A stretch of DNA of 64,000 bases from Cladophialophora immunda (GCF_000835495.1 NW_015622546.1:3528955-3592954), one strand, 5' to 3'; numbered from the stretch's first letter, positions 11,897-23,839 are shown. Translations and numbers: made by a program. Notes: generated from the sequence alone by a model not told the origin.

Positions 11897-12812
11897 TTTT
11901 GCTGGAGTAGGGCGGTGATGGTTTGAGAGAGATCTTTTATGTTCTGGCAGAGGGGCTTCCAAAGGGACAGACTCAGAGGACTGATGATGGACAACTTCAA
12001 GACTGGACGCCCCTACGGATCACCAGAGTCATTTATATTTTGGCCGGCCACTGCCATGAACAGCAGAATAGCACTGAGCATGCACAACTCGGATTTAGAA
12101 TGCTCATCTTGCCCTAACAAGGGGCCCATCACGGCGCGTAGCTTTCTAAGTCCGAGCAAACCGCCTGGATGATGACTCTGTGGTTGTTCGACGACGTGAT
12201 GGAGACGGAGATGGCGATGGAGGTGAGTGGTGTTCGGATGGTCCCGTTCAACCCCGGAGGGTCAGAATGAGACGCTAACCACGACTCGTATTTCTTGGGG
12301 CAATGAATGGGTGCGATACAACATTGGGGGCCAGGAACGGAACTTTCGAGGCCCGAGTCCGACTGGCAGTCGTTTTGATTGTTGGTCCGACCCAGACGTG
12401 TTTCTCAGCCTGTCACGAAGCCATTCGAGTACAAAGTGGGCCTAATTTGGACAGACTGGGTCAATAGGCAACATTCGATCCGAAGCAAAGTACAGAGTAA
12501 TGAAGTGTCAGCCCTGATCCTAAGCATTATCTGACATCCCTCGTGCAGATTTGCACATCAAATTAGACGGCTTAGACTGCTATGCGTGGTGCGCCTCTCC
12601 TTCGGGAGATCGATGTACGGGATTCAGCACTTAGTACTCTCTGGCCTGCATTCCATCCAAGAGAGCAACAGACATTGAAGTATATCTTTTCTACTTCACT
12701 CCATATTTACATGCTTCCGGCCTTCCATGCCCGATAGCACAAAGCATCATTGAAGGATGATGAATCTGGAGTCTGAAGTCAGCCTTTCCACACCACGCCC
12801 CCCATTGCACAT
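11897..12812. other. Intergenic, no gene seen
   Basis: About 916 bp between the epimerase start and the MFS stop. Only short frames without domain signatures; no clear operator or repeat. Confidence 0.45.
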
Positions 12813-14337
12813 TTAAACCCTTTGTCTCATATTACGAGACACCCACAGTCTTGTGCCGACAAACATCAGGCCTGACACCGCCATGCAGACACCCGTGAAC
12901 ACTTGCATCGGCACGTAATTAGTGCCTTCAGCGTTTTCAAGAAGCCGTCCGCCGATAGGTCCGCCACCAAGGACAGCAAAAGAAATGGCGCTGATGCAAA
13001 GTCCTAGAGAGAAAACCCTTAGATGTGCACACAGGATGACTGTAAGTAAATGGCTTACCATTCCATGTGCCGATCACTTCCGGCGAGGGTGCCAGCAGAG
13101 ATACACACGGAGAGAAGATGGCCTGGAGCGCTCCGGAAAGAACACCATATACCACGGTCCACACGATGACGCCCGCTGGAGTGCGCGCTCCTATCCAGGC
13201 AAAGGCGACAACGGCCGATGCAAACGTTGTTACGATCAGAGAGTCGAAGAATCCCAAACCAGCGTCCGCTACGATACCCAAAGCGTAGCATCCAAAGAAG
13301 CCGCCGGCGTTCAGGATCGATGCAAGATAAAACGCTCCTCTTGCCGACGATCCATACTGATAGCCGTATAAAGCAATATAGATCTGGAAGTGGATCAGTT
13401 TGTGCTCAGGGCCAACCGGGTGGAGATGCCTCACGTAGGGCATATATATCCCAAGGTACATGATGAATGTCGCAAGGGTGAATAACAATGTCCGCTTATC
13501 AGTGAAGAAGGTCTTAGTTTTGATGGGTTCGCGTGGCATATCATGTGGGAATCGTGGCTGGATTAGGAGTACTGCTGCCACCATCAAGGCAAGCTGCAAG
13601 AATCCAATGGTCCGTAGAGTCCACCCAAACGAGATTCCATGATAGTTGACGAATTGATCCACTAAGATTGCCCAGATGACGCCTATCCGCGGGAGGCAGT
13701 GACGTTAGCGAACGGATACCGTCACGTAAAAGTACTCGAAACACGTACCTCCAACGTTCTGGCCTGACATGACCAAGCCGACGACAAAGCCTCTTCTCTT
13801 GAGGAACCATTGCGACTGTATGGCTAGAGCCGGTGTAAAGGCGAAACCAATCCCTAGTGCTGAGCAGAGGCCCTGAGACAGAATAAATTGATAGTACTTG
13901 GTTGACACTGACGCCGTCATCGTGCCTAGGATCATGAAGAAGGAACCGAAGGCCATTGGGATCTTAGGCCCATATCTGTCAGAAAGGCGACCGGCCCACA
14001 TTCCGAAGAAGAAGCATCCCCATGTCTGTAGACTAGCGATCCAAGCAATGTCATCAGCCGAATATCCACTCAACACGACCGTACTGTAGTAGCTCTGGAA
14101 AACTGAGAAGCCAGTCAAAACACCAATGCCTGCGATGAATGACAGCCAGCCCCCGAGAACAGTCATCCAGGCTTTATATCCGCCGTCTGGAAAGGTCTGG
14201 TCGCTGCTGTTGATGGAAGGGATTACCATTGCTGCGACGGGCTCCTGGGATCCCTCGTGGCTCGTGTTCAACTCGAGGTCGCATTTCGAGACGACAGGGC
14301 TTTTCTTCTCGCCATCTCGTTCGGCGTATAATGACAT
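12813..14337 (-). CDS. MFS transporter, monocarboxylate-porter-like
   Basis: Twelve-helix facilitator of the fungal MCT-like group. Exons 14337-13749, 13682-13435, 13383-13059, 13003-12813; 450 aa. Family signs: the N-terminal FPDGGYKAWMTVLGGW, the loop 2-3 motif WAGRLSDRYGPK, and GPIGGRLLEN late in the protein. Introns are 66, 51 and 55 nt; the 51 nt one (13434-13384) is in frame and stop-free, but removing it gives MPYIYIALYGYQYG, which fits a membrane helix far better than the 17 residues it would otherwise add. The start is 225 bp from the left LTR, and a CGCGG-N2-CCG site lies between, so the transporter's proximal promoter survived the insertion. Before the insertion it was divergent with the Zn2Cys6 gene at 20.5 kb. 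Substrate unknown, likely an organic acid or pathway product. Confidence 0.9.
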
Positions 14338-14502
14338 CTTGGTCGCTATATCGAGGCAATGGTGAATGCTCCATCCTATATGAACGTCTGGTGATCTTGC
14401 TGGTATTTGTATTGTCCGCGTCTGCTATGTTTCTGCCGCGCGATAGACAACTGAGTTGAGCTGAATGCTTCAGGCTGTTGCGGAAGCCAGGAGATTGGGA
14501 GC

Positions 14503-14512
14503 CGCGGCACCG
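14503..14512 (+). promoter_or_regulatory. Candidate Zn2Cys6 operator CGCGG-N2-CCG (MFS/TF1 promoter)
   Basis: Sequence CGCGGCACCG, 166 bp upstream of the MFS start and 55 bp from the LTR. The core CGG-CA-CCG is an inverted pair of CGG half sites, the usual target of a Zn2Cys6 homodimer. The same extended motif recurs at 29769, 29837, 41239 and 44419. Confidence 0.45.
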
Positions 14513-14561
14513 GTGAAGCCGCCAGCCAGGATTTGGGTTTAGTTTCTTGCCTTTTGGAGAC

Positions 14562-14566
14562 TGGGT
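14562..14566. repeat. Left target-site duplication of the retrotransposon
   Basis: TGGGT here matches TGGGT at 19981-19985, directly outside the two LTRs. Five bases is the normal duplication for Ty1/copia integrases. Confidence 0.85.
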
Positions 14567-14687
14567 TATTGCCCTAACCTGATTAGGAAGGTTATCCGGC
14601 TAGTTTTTACACGCCGGCAAGTCAAACTGCCGTGCGACCGTTCCCACTAGATAGAACAATCAATCAATTCATCAAGTTAGTTCTACA
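14567..14687 (+). repeat. Left LTR
   Basis: 121 bp, begins TATTGCCC and ends GTTCTACA, so the ends are TA...CA rather than the canonical TG...CA. Identical to the right LTR. Confidence 0.92.
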
Positions 14688-14700
14688 GGTTATGAGCGCC
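14688..14700 (+). other. Primer-binding site, initiator tRNA-Met half-molecule type
   Basis: GGTTATGAGCGCC directly abuts the LTR. Its complement GGCGCTCATAACC reads as the anticodon stem-loop of initiator tRNA-Met (CAT anticodon), not a tRNA 3' end (which would need TGG at the start). Drosophila copia and yeast Ty5 prime from such a cleaved half tRNA. Confidence 0.75.
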
Positions 14701-15250
14701 TAAACGCTTGATTGCGCGTTACTCAAGCGTCGTTTGGTTCATCCTAGGTCATCCTTTCCTGGCTATCTAGCAGGAATAACCTATCCTTCGTTCTGCGGGT
14801 TGTGTTGTTGGTTATGCAGCAACGGTGTTCTGGTTGGAACCGTGCAGGCAGTCAAACCAACAACAAATCGCGCCCACCAATCTCAGGCGATTCTATCACG
14901 GATCGGCCTGTTAATCCCTCTGTCATTGGACAGACTAACACCGCGGGGTGCGTGGCTGTGCCTGGATCGCCGAATTAGCCTCTGGCAGAGCGTCAACCGA
15001 GCGCTAATCGGCCACAATCGGAAAATTCCTACCAATCCTCGATTACAGCCCCTACCTAGCCTATCCTACCACGAATTCCTAAGCAAATTAAAGCAGAAAA
15101 GGTGGAACAATAGGTAACATAGGGAGGTCTAATAATCGCAAGAATCGCTTGATCCTCCAAGGTAAGTCCAATTACGCAGTCTAGTTGCTAGCCTATGAGA
15201 TGGAACTCCACGCTTAGGAGTGCTATACTGCGATCTCGCGACCGGTAGTT

Positions 15251-18200
15251 ATGAATCCAGAGACACTAGATACCAAAGCAAAAGTAAAAGTAACGTCGGA
15301 TTTCCTAGTGCGTAAGCAACTACGACCTGAAAAGGGTTTTGATATCCCTACGCTTAACGCGAACTATGATCAATGGCTTAGTCAAGAGATTGAGAGATTT
15401 GAGAAATGGGAGATAGTGAACTTAAAGGCACAGGGGGTGATCTACAATCTCTGTGCTAATCACGTCAAACCACTCATTGTATATAAGAAGACCGTAAAGG
15501 ATATTCTTGTAAAGCTAAAATAGGCTTACGAATAGTAAGGCCTCGCGGTAGTCTATTGACAGACGATACTGGTCAACAGTTACCTATCTAAACAGTTCGC
15601 AACACTGGAAGAATACGTCAATAAACTACGCGCCAATCGATCAGGTTTTGAGGCACTTGGACACAATTTCAATGACGATTTCTGGGTGTCTATCTTTCTC
15701 AATGGATTGGGCGAAGATTATGAACTGGTGGTCTCACAGATCCTCGACACAGAGAAGGGCAAGATAGTCTTCGATGAAGCGGTGCAGAAGGTCTTTCAGT
15801 ATGATTTGCGTAAGGCAGCGTAATCGACAGGTAACAATTAGGCCAATTAGGCCAATGCTTTTAAGGCTTAAGGCTAGTTAAGTGGTAATAATAATAAACG
15901 CGGTAACAAGTCTAATAGCAATGCTAATAATGGTCAAAATAAGAATAAGGACTCAGAGAAATGGGCCTGTCGAACACATAAGATAAACGACCATAAATGG
16001 AAGAATTGCAGATCGAATCCTGATCGTGTTGATAACGACTAACTAAGTAAGGATAAGGGTAAGGAAAAGGTAACTATTAACGCTTCGATTGCCGACTAGA
16101 TTACTCCTAAGATACTTAGGTTCCTTAAGAAGAATACGACTTCTAGAGATTCTAGCGAAGATGGGGGGGCATCGGCTAATCGAGCCTATTTCTATTTAAT
16201 CGCTACGTCTGAGATCGCTGTTTATGGTGCTAAGGAAAAGGGCTTCCTGATCGACAGTGGAGTCTCCCACCACATGACCTATTCCAGGACGAATTTCATC
16301 AACTTTCGTAAAGGATCGATGACTACTAGATTAGTAGATCACAGCGAGATTGAGGCTGAGGGCTATGGCGACATGATCATCGATTACAACCTTAATGGCG
16401 TCACAGTGCCTATTCGATTCGATAACGTCTGGTACTTCCCTAATCTAGGTGTTAATCTCTTGAGTATCTACGCGCTTAAGGAATAGGAAATGGTCGCTAT
16501 TCTTGAACGCGTTCCTGGCCTTACTAATATAGGTCTATATAAGGGCAATAAGAGAATTATAAGTGTGCTAAAGGAGGGACGACGTTACCTACTGGGCATA
16601 AAGGACAATGTCTCGCCTCTTGTTGAGATTTATCGCGAGGACTCAATTTCAGTATTATCTGTCTGAGGTGGTGAAACGGCTAGGCTATGGCATAGACGGA
16701 TGGGCCACCTATCGCCTGACTATCTCAATCGACTCAAGAAGGTTACCGACGGCGTCGATTTCACAGATTCATTTAGAAAACCCTGCGAAGACTGTATCCT
16801 TACTAACTAACCTCGTGCTCCGCGTAAGGGTATAACCAGCGGCTTATTAACTAGACTAAATCAATTGATTCATACCGATCTCGCTGGGCCGATAACTCCT
16901 GCTTCGATCAATGGCAGCAAGTATGTGATGACGATCACAGACGACTATTCCAGACGAGTAGTCCTTTATTTCCTCAAGAATAAGTCTAAGGCGTCACACT
17001 AGATGAAGTATTACGTCAATCTTACGACGAACACTAGTATGCCTATGGCATTTGTTCATGTTGACAACGGTGGTGAATATGAGGGTTCTACATTGCTCAG
17101 CTATCTCAGAGAGGCTGGGATCTATCAAGAGGCAACGGTTCCTTATAGCCCTGAGTCTAATGGTGTTGCAGAACGACTCAATCGAACGCTTACGAGCAAA
17201 ATGAGGTCTATGCGGAAGGACTCAGGCTTACCAGAGGTCTTATGGGAGAACCTGTTGCAAACTGCCGCTTATTTGCATAATCGCAGTCCTAATAGATCTA
17301 TTGGTTAGATAACGCCATTCGAACGATTCAATGGTAAACGTCCTAATCTGAGTCATCTACGAATCGTTGGATCGCGCGTTTACGTTCATATGCTAAAGGA
17401 GAAGCGTCAGGGTAAGTTTGCTGATAGATCCAAGGCTTATATCATACTTAGCTACGGTAACTCGCCTTCCATCTACTGGGTTTACGATCCTGTTGATCGC
17501 AGAGTGTTTCGATCAAAGGATGTGGTGTTTGATGAAGATAACTGTCGCTGTCTCGCGCCAATTGAGACAATGGACGAATTCGACAGCGATGAAGACATCC
17601 AGGATGCGCCACTGGTTGATTACTCAGGATTTATGAGGGAAGAGCCATTGGATCTACCACAGTCTCGTGTGGAACAAGATCAGGCTGTGATTGATCTGGA
17701 ACAGGAAGATGCTATTCAAGCGCCTCGACTACCTAATCTTCTGGGTGCGATGCCGCCTGTTCAGCCATTGGCGCCAACACTACGTCGAAGTGGTAGGGTC
17801 GTCAAGCCAACGCACAAGGCTAAGGAAATGGCAGATCAAATGGCTAGCAGGGCAGTCTGGATGCATCTCGACATGGCGGCGATAACTGGGCACAAGGTTG
17901 TGTCCTATAGCCAGGCCATGAAGGGGCCAGATCGTGAACGCTGGAAACATACAATTGAACAGCAATATCAGGCCTATCTGGACAATGGGACTTGGTCAGT
18001 GGTGCCGATTCAGCCTGGATCGAACGTTCTCACAGGCCATTGGGTACTAGTTGAGAAACCAGATCGATTCAAGGCTAGGTGGGTCGTCCATGGCAACAAA
18101 CAGGTTCGTGGCGTCGACTACCACGAGGTTTATGCGTCGACTGCGAGATCAGGATCGATTCGACTACTCCTTGCGATCGCTTGCATTGAAGATCTTGAGT

Positions 18201-19426
18201 CTGCGCAACTGGACGTGGTTGACGCGTTCCTCAACTCAGGTCTTGCAGAGAAGGTTTATATGCAACATCCTACTGGTTTTGGTGGAAAAGGCACTTGTTG
18301 TCTACTCCTCAAAGCGCTATTCGGTCTTTGTCAATCGCCGCGTGAATGGTGGCTGGATATCTCGCGCAAGTTGGCCTTGATGGGCTTCCGGAGATGCCAG
18401 GGCGATCAATCTGTGTTTGTTAATCCACAGGGTGTGGTCATCATTCTGTACGTGGACGATCTCGCTCTATTTGCTGCAGACGAAAAGGCAATCGAGAAGG
18501 CAAAGACTGAATTACTAGCGTCTTACAAGCTGAGAGACCTTGGAGATTTGCAGGCATTTGTTGGTATTCAGGTCCTGCGTCTGCCAGGCAAGGTCTTCAT
18601 TTATCAACAGGACTATTGCAACGTGATCCTGGAGCGATTTGGCTACCAGGACAGCAGATCCGTGAAGACACCGTTTGACGACAAGGTCGTTTTGGTTCCA
18701 CGACAAGATCAGTGTCCACAGGCGACATTGAAGCGTTTTCAAGAGATGAATGGTTCGGTTGCCTGGTTGGCGAATCAGACTAGGCCAGATATCGCCTATG
18801 CTCACTCGAAGATCGCACAGTTCAACGCTAATCCTTCTGATGTTGCGGTCGAGTGCATGAATCATCTATTCAGATACCTGGCAGGAACGAGATCCTGGGG
18901 CATTCTCTACGAAAAGGACACTGAGAACGACGAGATCGTTGGCCACTCGGATAGCAATTGGGGCGATAAACACTCAGTTGATACTAAGTCGACATCAGGC
19001 TATTTGTTTACGCTTGCAAACGGACCAATTGCGTGGTCATCAAGAAAGCAGAGAACGACGGCGACGTCCTCAACTGAGGCGGAATACATTGGCCAGTGCA
19101 ATGCCACCAAAGAGGCAGTTTATCTGAGGCAGTTTATGAAGGAACTAGGTCGCGAACAGTGTGTTGCGACGACTGTTTACGGAGACAACCAGGCAGCGCT
19201 AGCCATGGCGCAAACACCATCGACGCATGGCAGGACTAGACACGTCGAATTTCAGTACCATTACACACGCGAAAAGGTCGCAGATGGAACAGTGGCGTTC
19301 TCGTTCGTACCAACAACGGAGATGGCTGCAGATGGGCTAACTAAGCCATTGAATCCTGTTATGTTTGACAAGTTCAGGCAGATGATTGGGATGACGACTC
19401 TGGAACGAGTAACGAACGCGAACTGA
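15251..19426 (+). pseudogene. Copia gag-pol polyprotein, interrupted in its 5' half
   Basis: Single frame of 1392 codons. Gag begins at the ATG of MNPETLD; a CRTHKINDHKWKNC zinc-knuckle-like motif is near 15970. Protease active site reads DSGVSHHMT at 16253 (family norm DSGAS). The pre-integrase WHRRMGHL follows, then integrase with HTDLAGP, HVDNGGEY and GVAERLNRTL as the D, D and E blocks (16860-17190). Reverse transcriptase has DVVDAFLNSGL and the catalytic LYVDDL near 18447; RNase H has HSDSNWG, SSRKQ and SSTEAEY (18940-19090). Sixteen in-frame stops (TAG, TAA or TGA) fall between 15521 and 17308; each is one C-to-T change from CAG, CAA or CGA. From 17309 to the terminal TGA at 19424 the frame is open. 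So the product could only be a 3' integrase-end/RT/RNase H fragment. Confidence 0.9.
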
Positions 19427-19859
19427 CGAGGATAGAAGCGACAACGAGGTTGCGAGCGAATCACGAACGAGATCGATCGACAGCGACGTCAATGGGGCGA
19501 TCGACGAACAGATCGATTGACAGAACGATCGATTTACAGCATCAAAAGGTGAATAGTTAACGGGCACTGTTATGGTTACAGCAGGCCAAATCACAGCGCG
19601 AAGTGTCATTGAGTTGCCAGGGTTAGACGGGCCAATCAGATCGCGTGGATCAGGACAGGCCAGGACGCTTTGCAAAACAGGCGTTCCTGCGACCTAGTTA
19701 TCAGGCAAAAGTTCAGTGTTTTACGTGGTTTACTCATGTTTTCGCCTAGTAAATTTGGCTGTGAACGCCATCGAGCGACACACGCCACTACAGGCTAAAC
19801 ATCGATGCCACAGCGGATTTTTTCATTTTACGGCAGATTTCGTGCCTTGTGTGGGGGGG
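19427..19859 (+). other. Retrotransposon 3' untranslated part and polypurine tract
   Basis: Non-coding element interior after the polyprotein stop. It has several GATCGATCGAC-like short repeats at 19470-19530. A run of seven G residues at 19853-19859 directly before the right LTR is the polypurine tract for plus-strand priming. Confidence 0.7.
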
Positions 19860-19980
19860 TATTGCCCTAACCTGATTAGGAAGGTTATCCGGCTAGTTTT
19901 TACACGCCGGCAAGTCAAACTGCCGTGCGACCGTTCCCACTAGATAGAACAATCAATCAATTCATCAAGTTAGTTCTACA
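19860..19980 (+). repeat. Right LTR
   Basis: 121 bp, identical to the left copy, followed by the matching target duplication TGGGT at 19981-19985. Confidence 0.92.
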
Positions 19981-19985
19981 TGGGT
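19981..19985. repeat. Right target-site duplication of the retrotransposon
   Basis: TGGGT, matches 14562-14566. Confidence 0.85.
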
Positions 19986-20484
19986 TGTTCCCTACCCCGC
20001 TATGTACATCTACATCTCGCTTACAGGAAGAGCTCGAGATGGAGCATTACATATCGACCAGTTGTACACGCGTCGGTTGGAGTCTGGCTGCACCTGTGGG
20101 ACGATTCCGCGAACTTGTGGGCATCAAAGCGCAGGCCAATATGAAGCTCTTAAGGTTGTTACTCTGGTCGATCTTGACCAAGCCACCAAGGAGGTCGTCC
20201 ACCGCGGGCACCACCGTCGAGGGTCAATCCAGGTTGAACTAGCCTTTGTCTGTGCCGATAGACCCCGGTAACTGAGTGGCAAAAAGCCGCTATCCCCGTC
20301 TATCGATCCAGCCACCTATGGTCCCTTCGGCACCCCGATCGCAAGAGAATCCTGTGTTCTTACATTGTTGCACACAGCGCCCCTCCATCTGTCTCTGCAA
20401 GTGACATACTTTCTCTTCGGTATAACAGGAATTCCAGCAGTCAAAAAGACTTCATGCCGTAAGGTCAAGAGACTCGGGAGTGAC
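19986..20484. promoter_or_regulatory. TF1-proximal half of the split divergent promoter
   Basis: About 500 bp left between the right LTR and the chosen start of the Zn2Cys6 gene. Part of it is open in the same frame as that gene, so the true start could be a little upstream, but no in-frame ATG was found before 20485. No CGG-N2-CCG site on this side. Confidence 0.4.
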
Positions 20485-23068
20485 ATGTCCATCTTATCTT
20501 CTGTAGATGGAGTTGTACAAAACTTGGATGGTGTTTGCGATCCCGAAGCCAACTTTTGCGCTATGGCAGTCTCTCCAATCTTCGATAATCACCTGAACGA
20601 GATATATCATACAAGTTGTCAGAAGAAGTGTAATGGAATCTATACTTCGACAAATGACGATGGCGCCTGGTGGAACGTTATTGATTCTTTGACCGACAAA
20701 GCAGTGCAGCCACAGCTCGATTTTGACGAGCAAGATTGGGCTGGCATTCTTCCTCCTTCCATCGATCGACTCTCCTCCTTTATCGCGCCAGAAAACAATG
20801 ACATAGAGACGGGCGCTCTATATGACGAAGCCGATCTCACCGCCGGCGGCTGCGAGATAGCCGCTGAAGTTATCGAGCCGTATAGTCCAACCTCTGCCAC
20901 AAGCACTCAGCCAAACTCCCCCAGTTTATCCAAAGTCCACGCTTCAGGCCCGAGCAACAAGCGTCGACGCAGGCAAAATCACTCGTGCGACCCGTGCCGT
21001 CTGGCGAAACGGGCATGTGATCTATCACCGAGCGCCAATATTCACAAGAACAGACCAGTGAAGGGTTGTTCAACGTGCAATACTCGTGGTCTAGAGTGTA
21101 CAGCTAGCTGGCTTGCAAATATAAAATCGAATCGGCATGACTCTAAGCATGCAAGAACAACCTCATGCATTCTCAGAGTCGACAGCGCCGTCCACGACAG
21201 AATGCTCAAAACAAACAGGAGTGGAGTGAACCTGGCTCGCGTCCAACGTCTGACCACTGTATCAGACCAGGAATTGGGCCTGACTAGACAAATCACAGCG
21301 AAACAGACGTGTGAACAACAATTTAACCTCTATGTGGATATTTGGGAGATGCCTATGAGGGAGTGCCTCTCACATGCATACTCGAGGTCCTCCAACAGCT
21401 CCGGCTTCGAGGCCTTGACCAAATTGAGCACAAATGCTTGCTTTGCTAAGTATTTTGGCGAAGCTCAGTTACTGGTCAAAGGCTGCTGGCAAATGGCTTC
21501 AAATGCGTGGGGTACCACCTCATCCGCACCACATCTCTTTTTTGTCGTCGCCGTGCTGGATGCTCTTTTCCAGCACGAGGGCAGGTCAAACCCCCGCGCT
21601 TCAACAGAGGCGCGGGAAGCAGCCATTAACGAGACGTACAGATGGGTGGCCCTTGCCACCGCGACCCAGTTTTCGATTAGGAACGATGAGTGTGACAAAC
21701 CATCCTTACAGGTGCGAGACTTCGCATCAACTGCGTGGCGGAAGGCGAGGCAACTGGTCTTTGAGAACATCGCGGCCACCAGTTCATTCCGCCTGGCCCT
21801 CGCTCTCCTTCTGTTCGGTCTAATTCTGCCCCCTGCCCAAACGCATCCTGAAAGCGTGGAAGATGCCACTTACGCTCAATCCGAAGGCGTTCGACGACTT
21901 CAGTCACTATGTGCTCAGGCACACTCACTTTTCCTTGACATCAATCGATCGAAAACGCAGGACTTGCAAGTGGGCATGTGTGTAGCCAAAAGAAAAGGTA
22001 ACCTGGTCCATGCGTTACCTTCTCAAGTTAGGGAATTGGTCTTGGAATTGATCGCTATCGTCCGCTCGCTAGCGGACATTGTCAACTGGGTGGCGATCGG
22101 CCATTCTTGGGGACAGGTTTACTCAAACCCTCCCGACCTCTATGAGTGTAACGTCTCCGATGAACGAGCGACACACGCTGCCCACGGCACCGAGGGAATG
22201 ACACGACGTGAGCGAGAAGTTCATGGTGTTACGACGCAAATGAGAACGAATGGGACCTCGGTCACAGTGCTTTGGCGCCAAAATATTGAGGAAGAAGTGG
22301 TGCTCTGCGCTGTCCAGGGTTCCGTCTCCATCGTTGTTATGTTGTGGAAGTCGTTGGCTCTCCTGATTGTAGCAGTGAGTAATGTTGCGGAGGAGGAGGA
22401 AGACGCCGAGTATGGAGAGATCGAGCGACAGTATGCTTCTATTTGCGCACTCATTGACGCATGGAGAACAGCTTTTGGCACGTTCGACGAGAATACATCG
22501 TTGAGCCTTCAGCATTGCGGCTCAAGTCTACGACGCAGTATATTGTTTTGTTCGACTGACGGCGATTTAGCCGTTCTGCGACTTTATGAGGTTATTCTCA
22601 AATTGGAGACCGATCTCAGACAGCAACCTTCAACACCGGCAAAACGACAACTCTTAATAGCGCTCCAATCATCCAGTGCCCGTCGAGAAGAGGATCGGCG
22701 TATCAGTGCCATGCAAATATCATTCCTGGCTGCCAATAGCCAGGGGATCTCGAGTCCGGGCTTTCAAGGGAGAGGCGGTTTAAAAGCCTATGTTCAGGAC
22801 TTCGCCGCACACCCGGTAAGTTCAGCTGATTTGATACTTCACTACCTCTTGAGACTCGACTAAATAATCCATGCAGCTTCCGAGCTTGATGATCCAGGCA
22901 CTCTCACTGGCAGCCAAGACGTTCAACGATGAAGTTCACAGTTGCCTGAATCGAATGGACACTGAGGCCGCCCGTGCTATGATGGTACATCTGGATGCTT
23001 GTCTCGACGGGTTGCAGGGCCTGAAACAAAATCTGGCAGTGTTTCCAGATATTGGCCCTACGGTCTAG
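20485..23068 (+). CDS. Zn2Cys6 transcription factor TF1
   Basis: Nuclear regulator. Exons 20485-22815 and 22877-23068 (61 nt intron); 840 aa from the first in-frame ATG. The zinc cluster is at about residues 167-199: CDPC, RLAKRAC, then a 16-residue loop, CSTC and NTRGLEC; preceded by a basic KRRRRQ. The third-to-fourth cysteine loop is at the long end for the family. The middle region (ETYRWVALATATQF, FRLALALLLFGLI, GVRRLQSLCAQA) and the C-terminal PGFQGRGGLK and HPLPSLMIQ align block by block with the regulator at 41.6 kb, and the last intron is in the same place (after the AHP codons), so the two are paralogues. It faces the MFS gene across a promoter now split by the retrotransposon. Target genes are not known; the CGG-N2-CCG sites in the locus are candidates. 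Confidence 0.88.
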
Positions 23069-23839
23069 ACACAGAAGCGTGCTTGATTTTGAGTGGGCCC
23101 AGGAGACAGGGGCGGATCAGAGGTGCTGGCTGATGGTCTCACACATCTGTCTCTAGCAAAGCTTGCGGTCACGGCTTTGTAACAACATGTATATGAAGGT
23201 TTCCCGGTTTGATTGCTTTTTAGCGTACAGAATGATCTCGTTTCTCTTTGTCACGGCTCGGCTGCGAAGGTTGGCAGGAGAGCTTCTCGGAACTATGTTC
23301 TTATTTGGAACGGCTACCGAGAAGCCTACATCCTGGCTGCCGCGGATCCCGAAGCTTGCCATTCCAGAAAGTTCACTTACCCCAGTCTCTCCAAGGATAA
23401 CTATCTATCATAATACACGCCTACTGAGCTAATGCTCTTGTCTGAGCCGTGGTTCCCCGTTGTGTGAATCCTGAGGCAGCCGCGGCACCCTTCAGCACCG
23501 AAATTGGGTTTTCCGACATGCCAATTCTGGGTATGGACAGACGGTCTGGCATGGCGAGATCATGGTCACCTTCGGATAAGAGCTATTCGAATACGATTCT
23601 TGGCAGAGTTGAACTCGAAAGCTTCGGAGCCGTGAACAGCTTCTCTAGAGAGTAGGATCTGATATGCTTGCCGCCTACGCTGCTCACCACCGCGGCTAGG
23701 ACGTATGCTCTGCAGGACCAGCTCAAGAAAGCTGCCGACTTGTAAGTAATGGAGCATATAAGACAAAGGCCAATTGTCTAGCTCGCCGGCCCTTCACTTC
23801 GCCCAACGTTACCTCCACCCAAACCTCTTAAACTCCTCA
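23069..23839. promoter_or_regulatory. Intergenic with promoter of saccharopine-like gene 1
   Basis: 771 bp. Contains the operator core at 23625 and a near match CGCGGCACCC at 23481. Small frames at 23163-23655 have no domain signature and I do not call them genes. Confidence 0.45.
23625..23632. promoter_or_regulatory. Candidate operator core CGG-AG-CCG
   Basis: CGGAGCCG, 208 bp upstream of the saccharopine-like gene 1 start. Matches the CGG-N2-CCG core but lacks the extra 5' CG seen in five other copies. Confidence 0.35.

Larger units (their letters stand above)
14567..19980 (+). mobile_element. Ty1/copia LTR retrotransposon, full-length but coding-defective
   Basis: A 5414 bp element with 121 bp LTRs (14567-14687 and 19860-19980) that I find identical base for base, a 5 bp target duplication, a primer-binding site right after the left LTR and a purine tract right before the right LTR. 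One reading frame (15251-19426) carries gag, protease, integrase, reverse transcriptase and RNase H in copia order; integrase before RT separates it from gypsy elements. The 5' half of the frame is broken by many stop codons, so it cannot make the full polyprotein. It sits in the former shared promoter of the MFS gene and the Zn2Cys6 gene. Identical LTRs imply a recent jump, which for a defective element implies help in trans or later mutation limited to the 5' half. Confidence 0.95.

Noticed and set aside
15251..19426. Idea that the many TAG/TAA codons in the retroelement are read as glutamine (alternative code)
   Set aside because: Host genes in the window use TAG, TAA and TGA as ordinary stops, and the 3' half of the same element has none internally; mutation explains it better.
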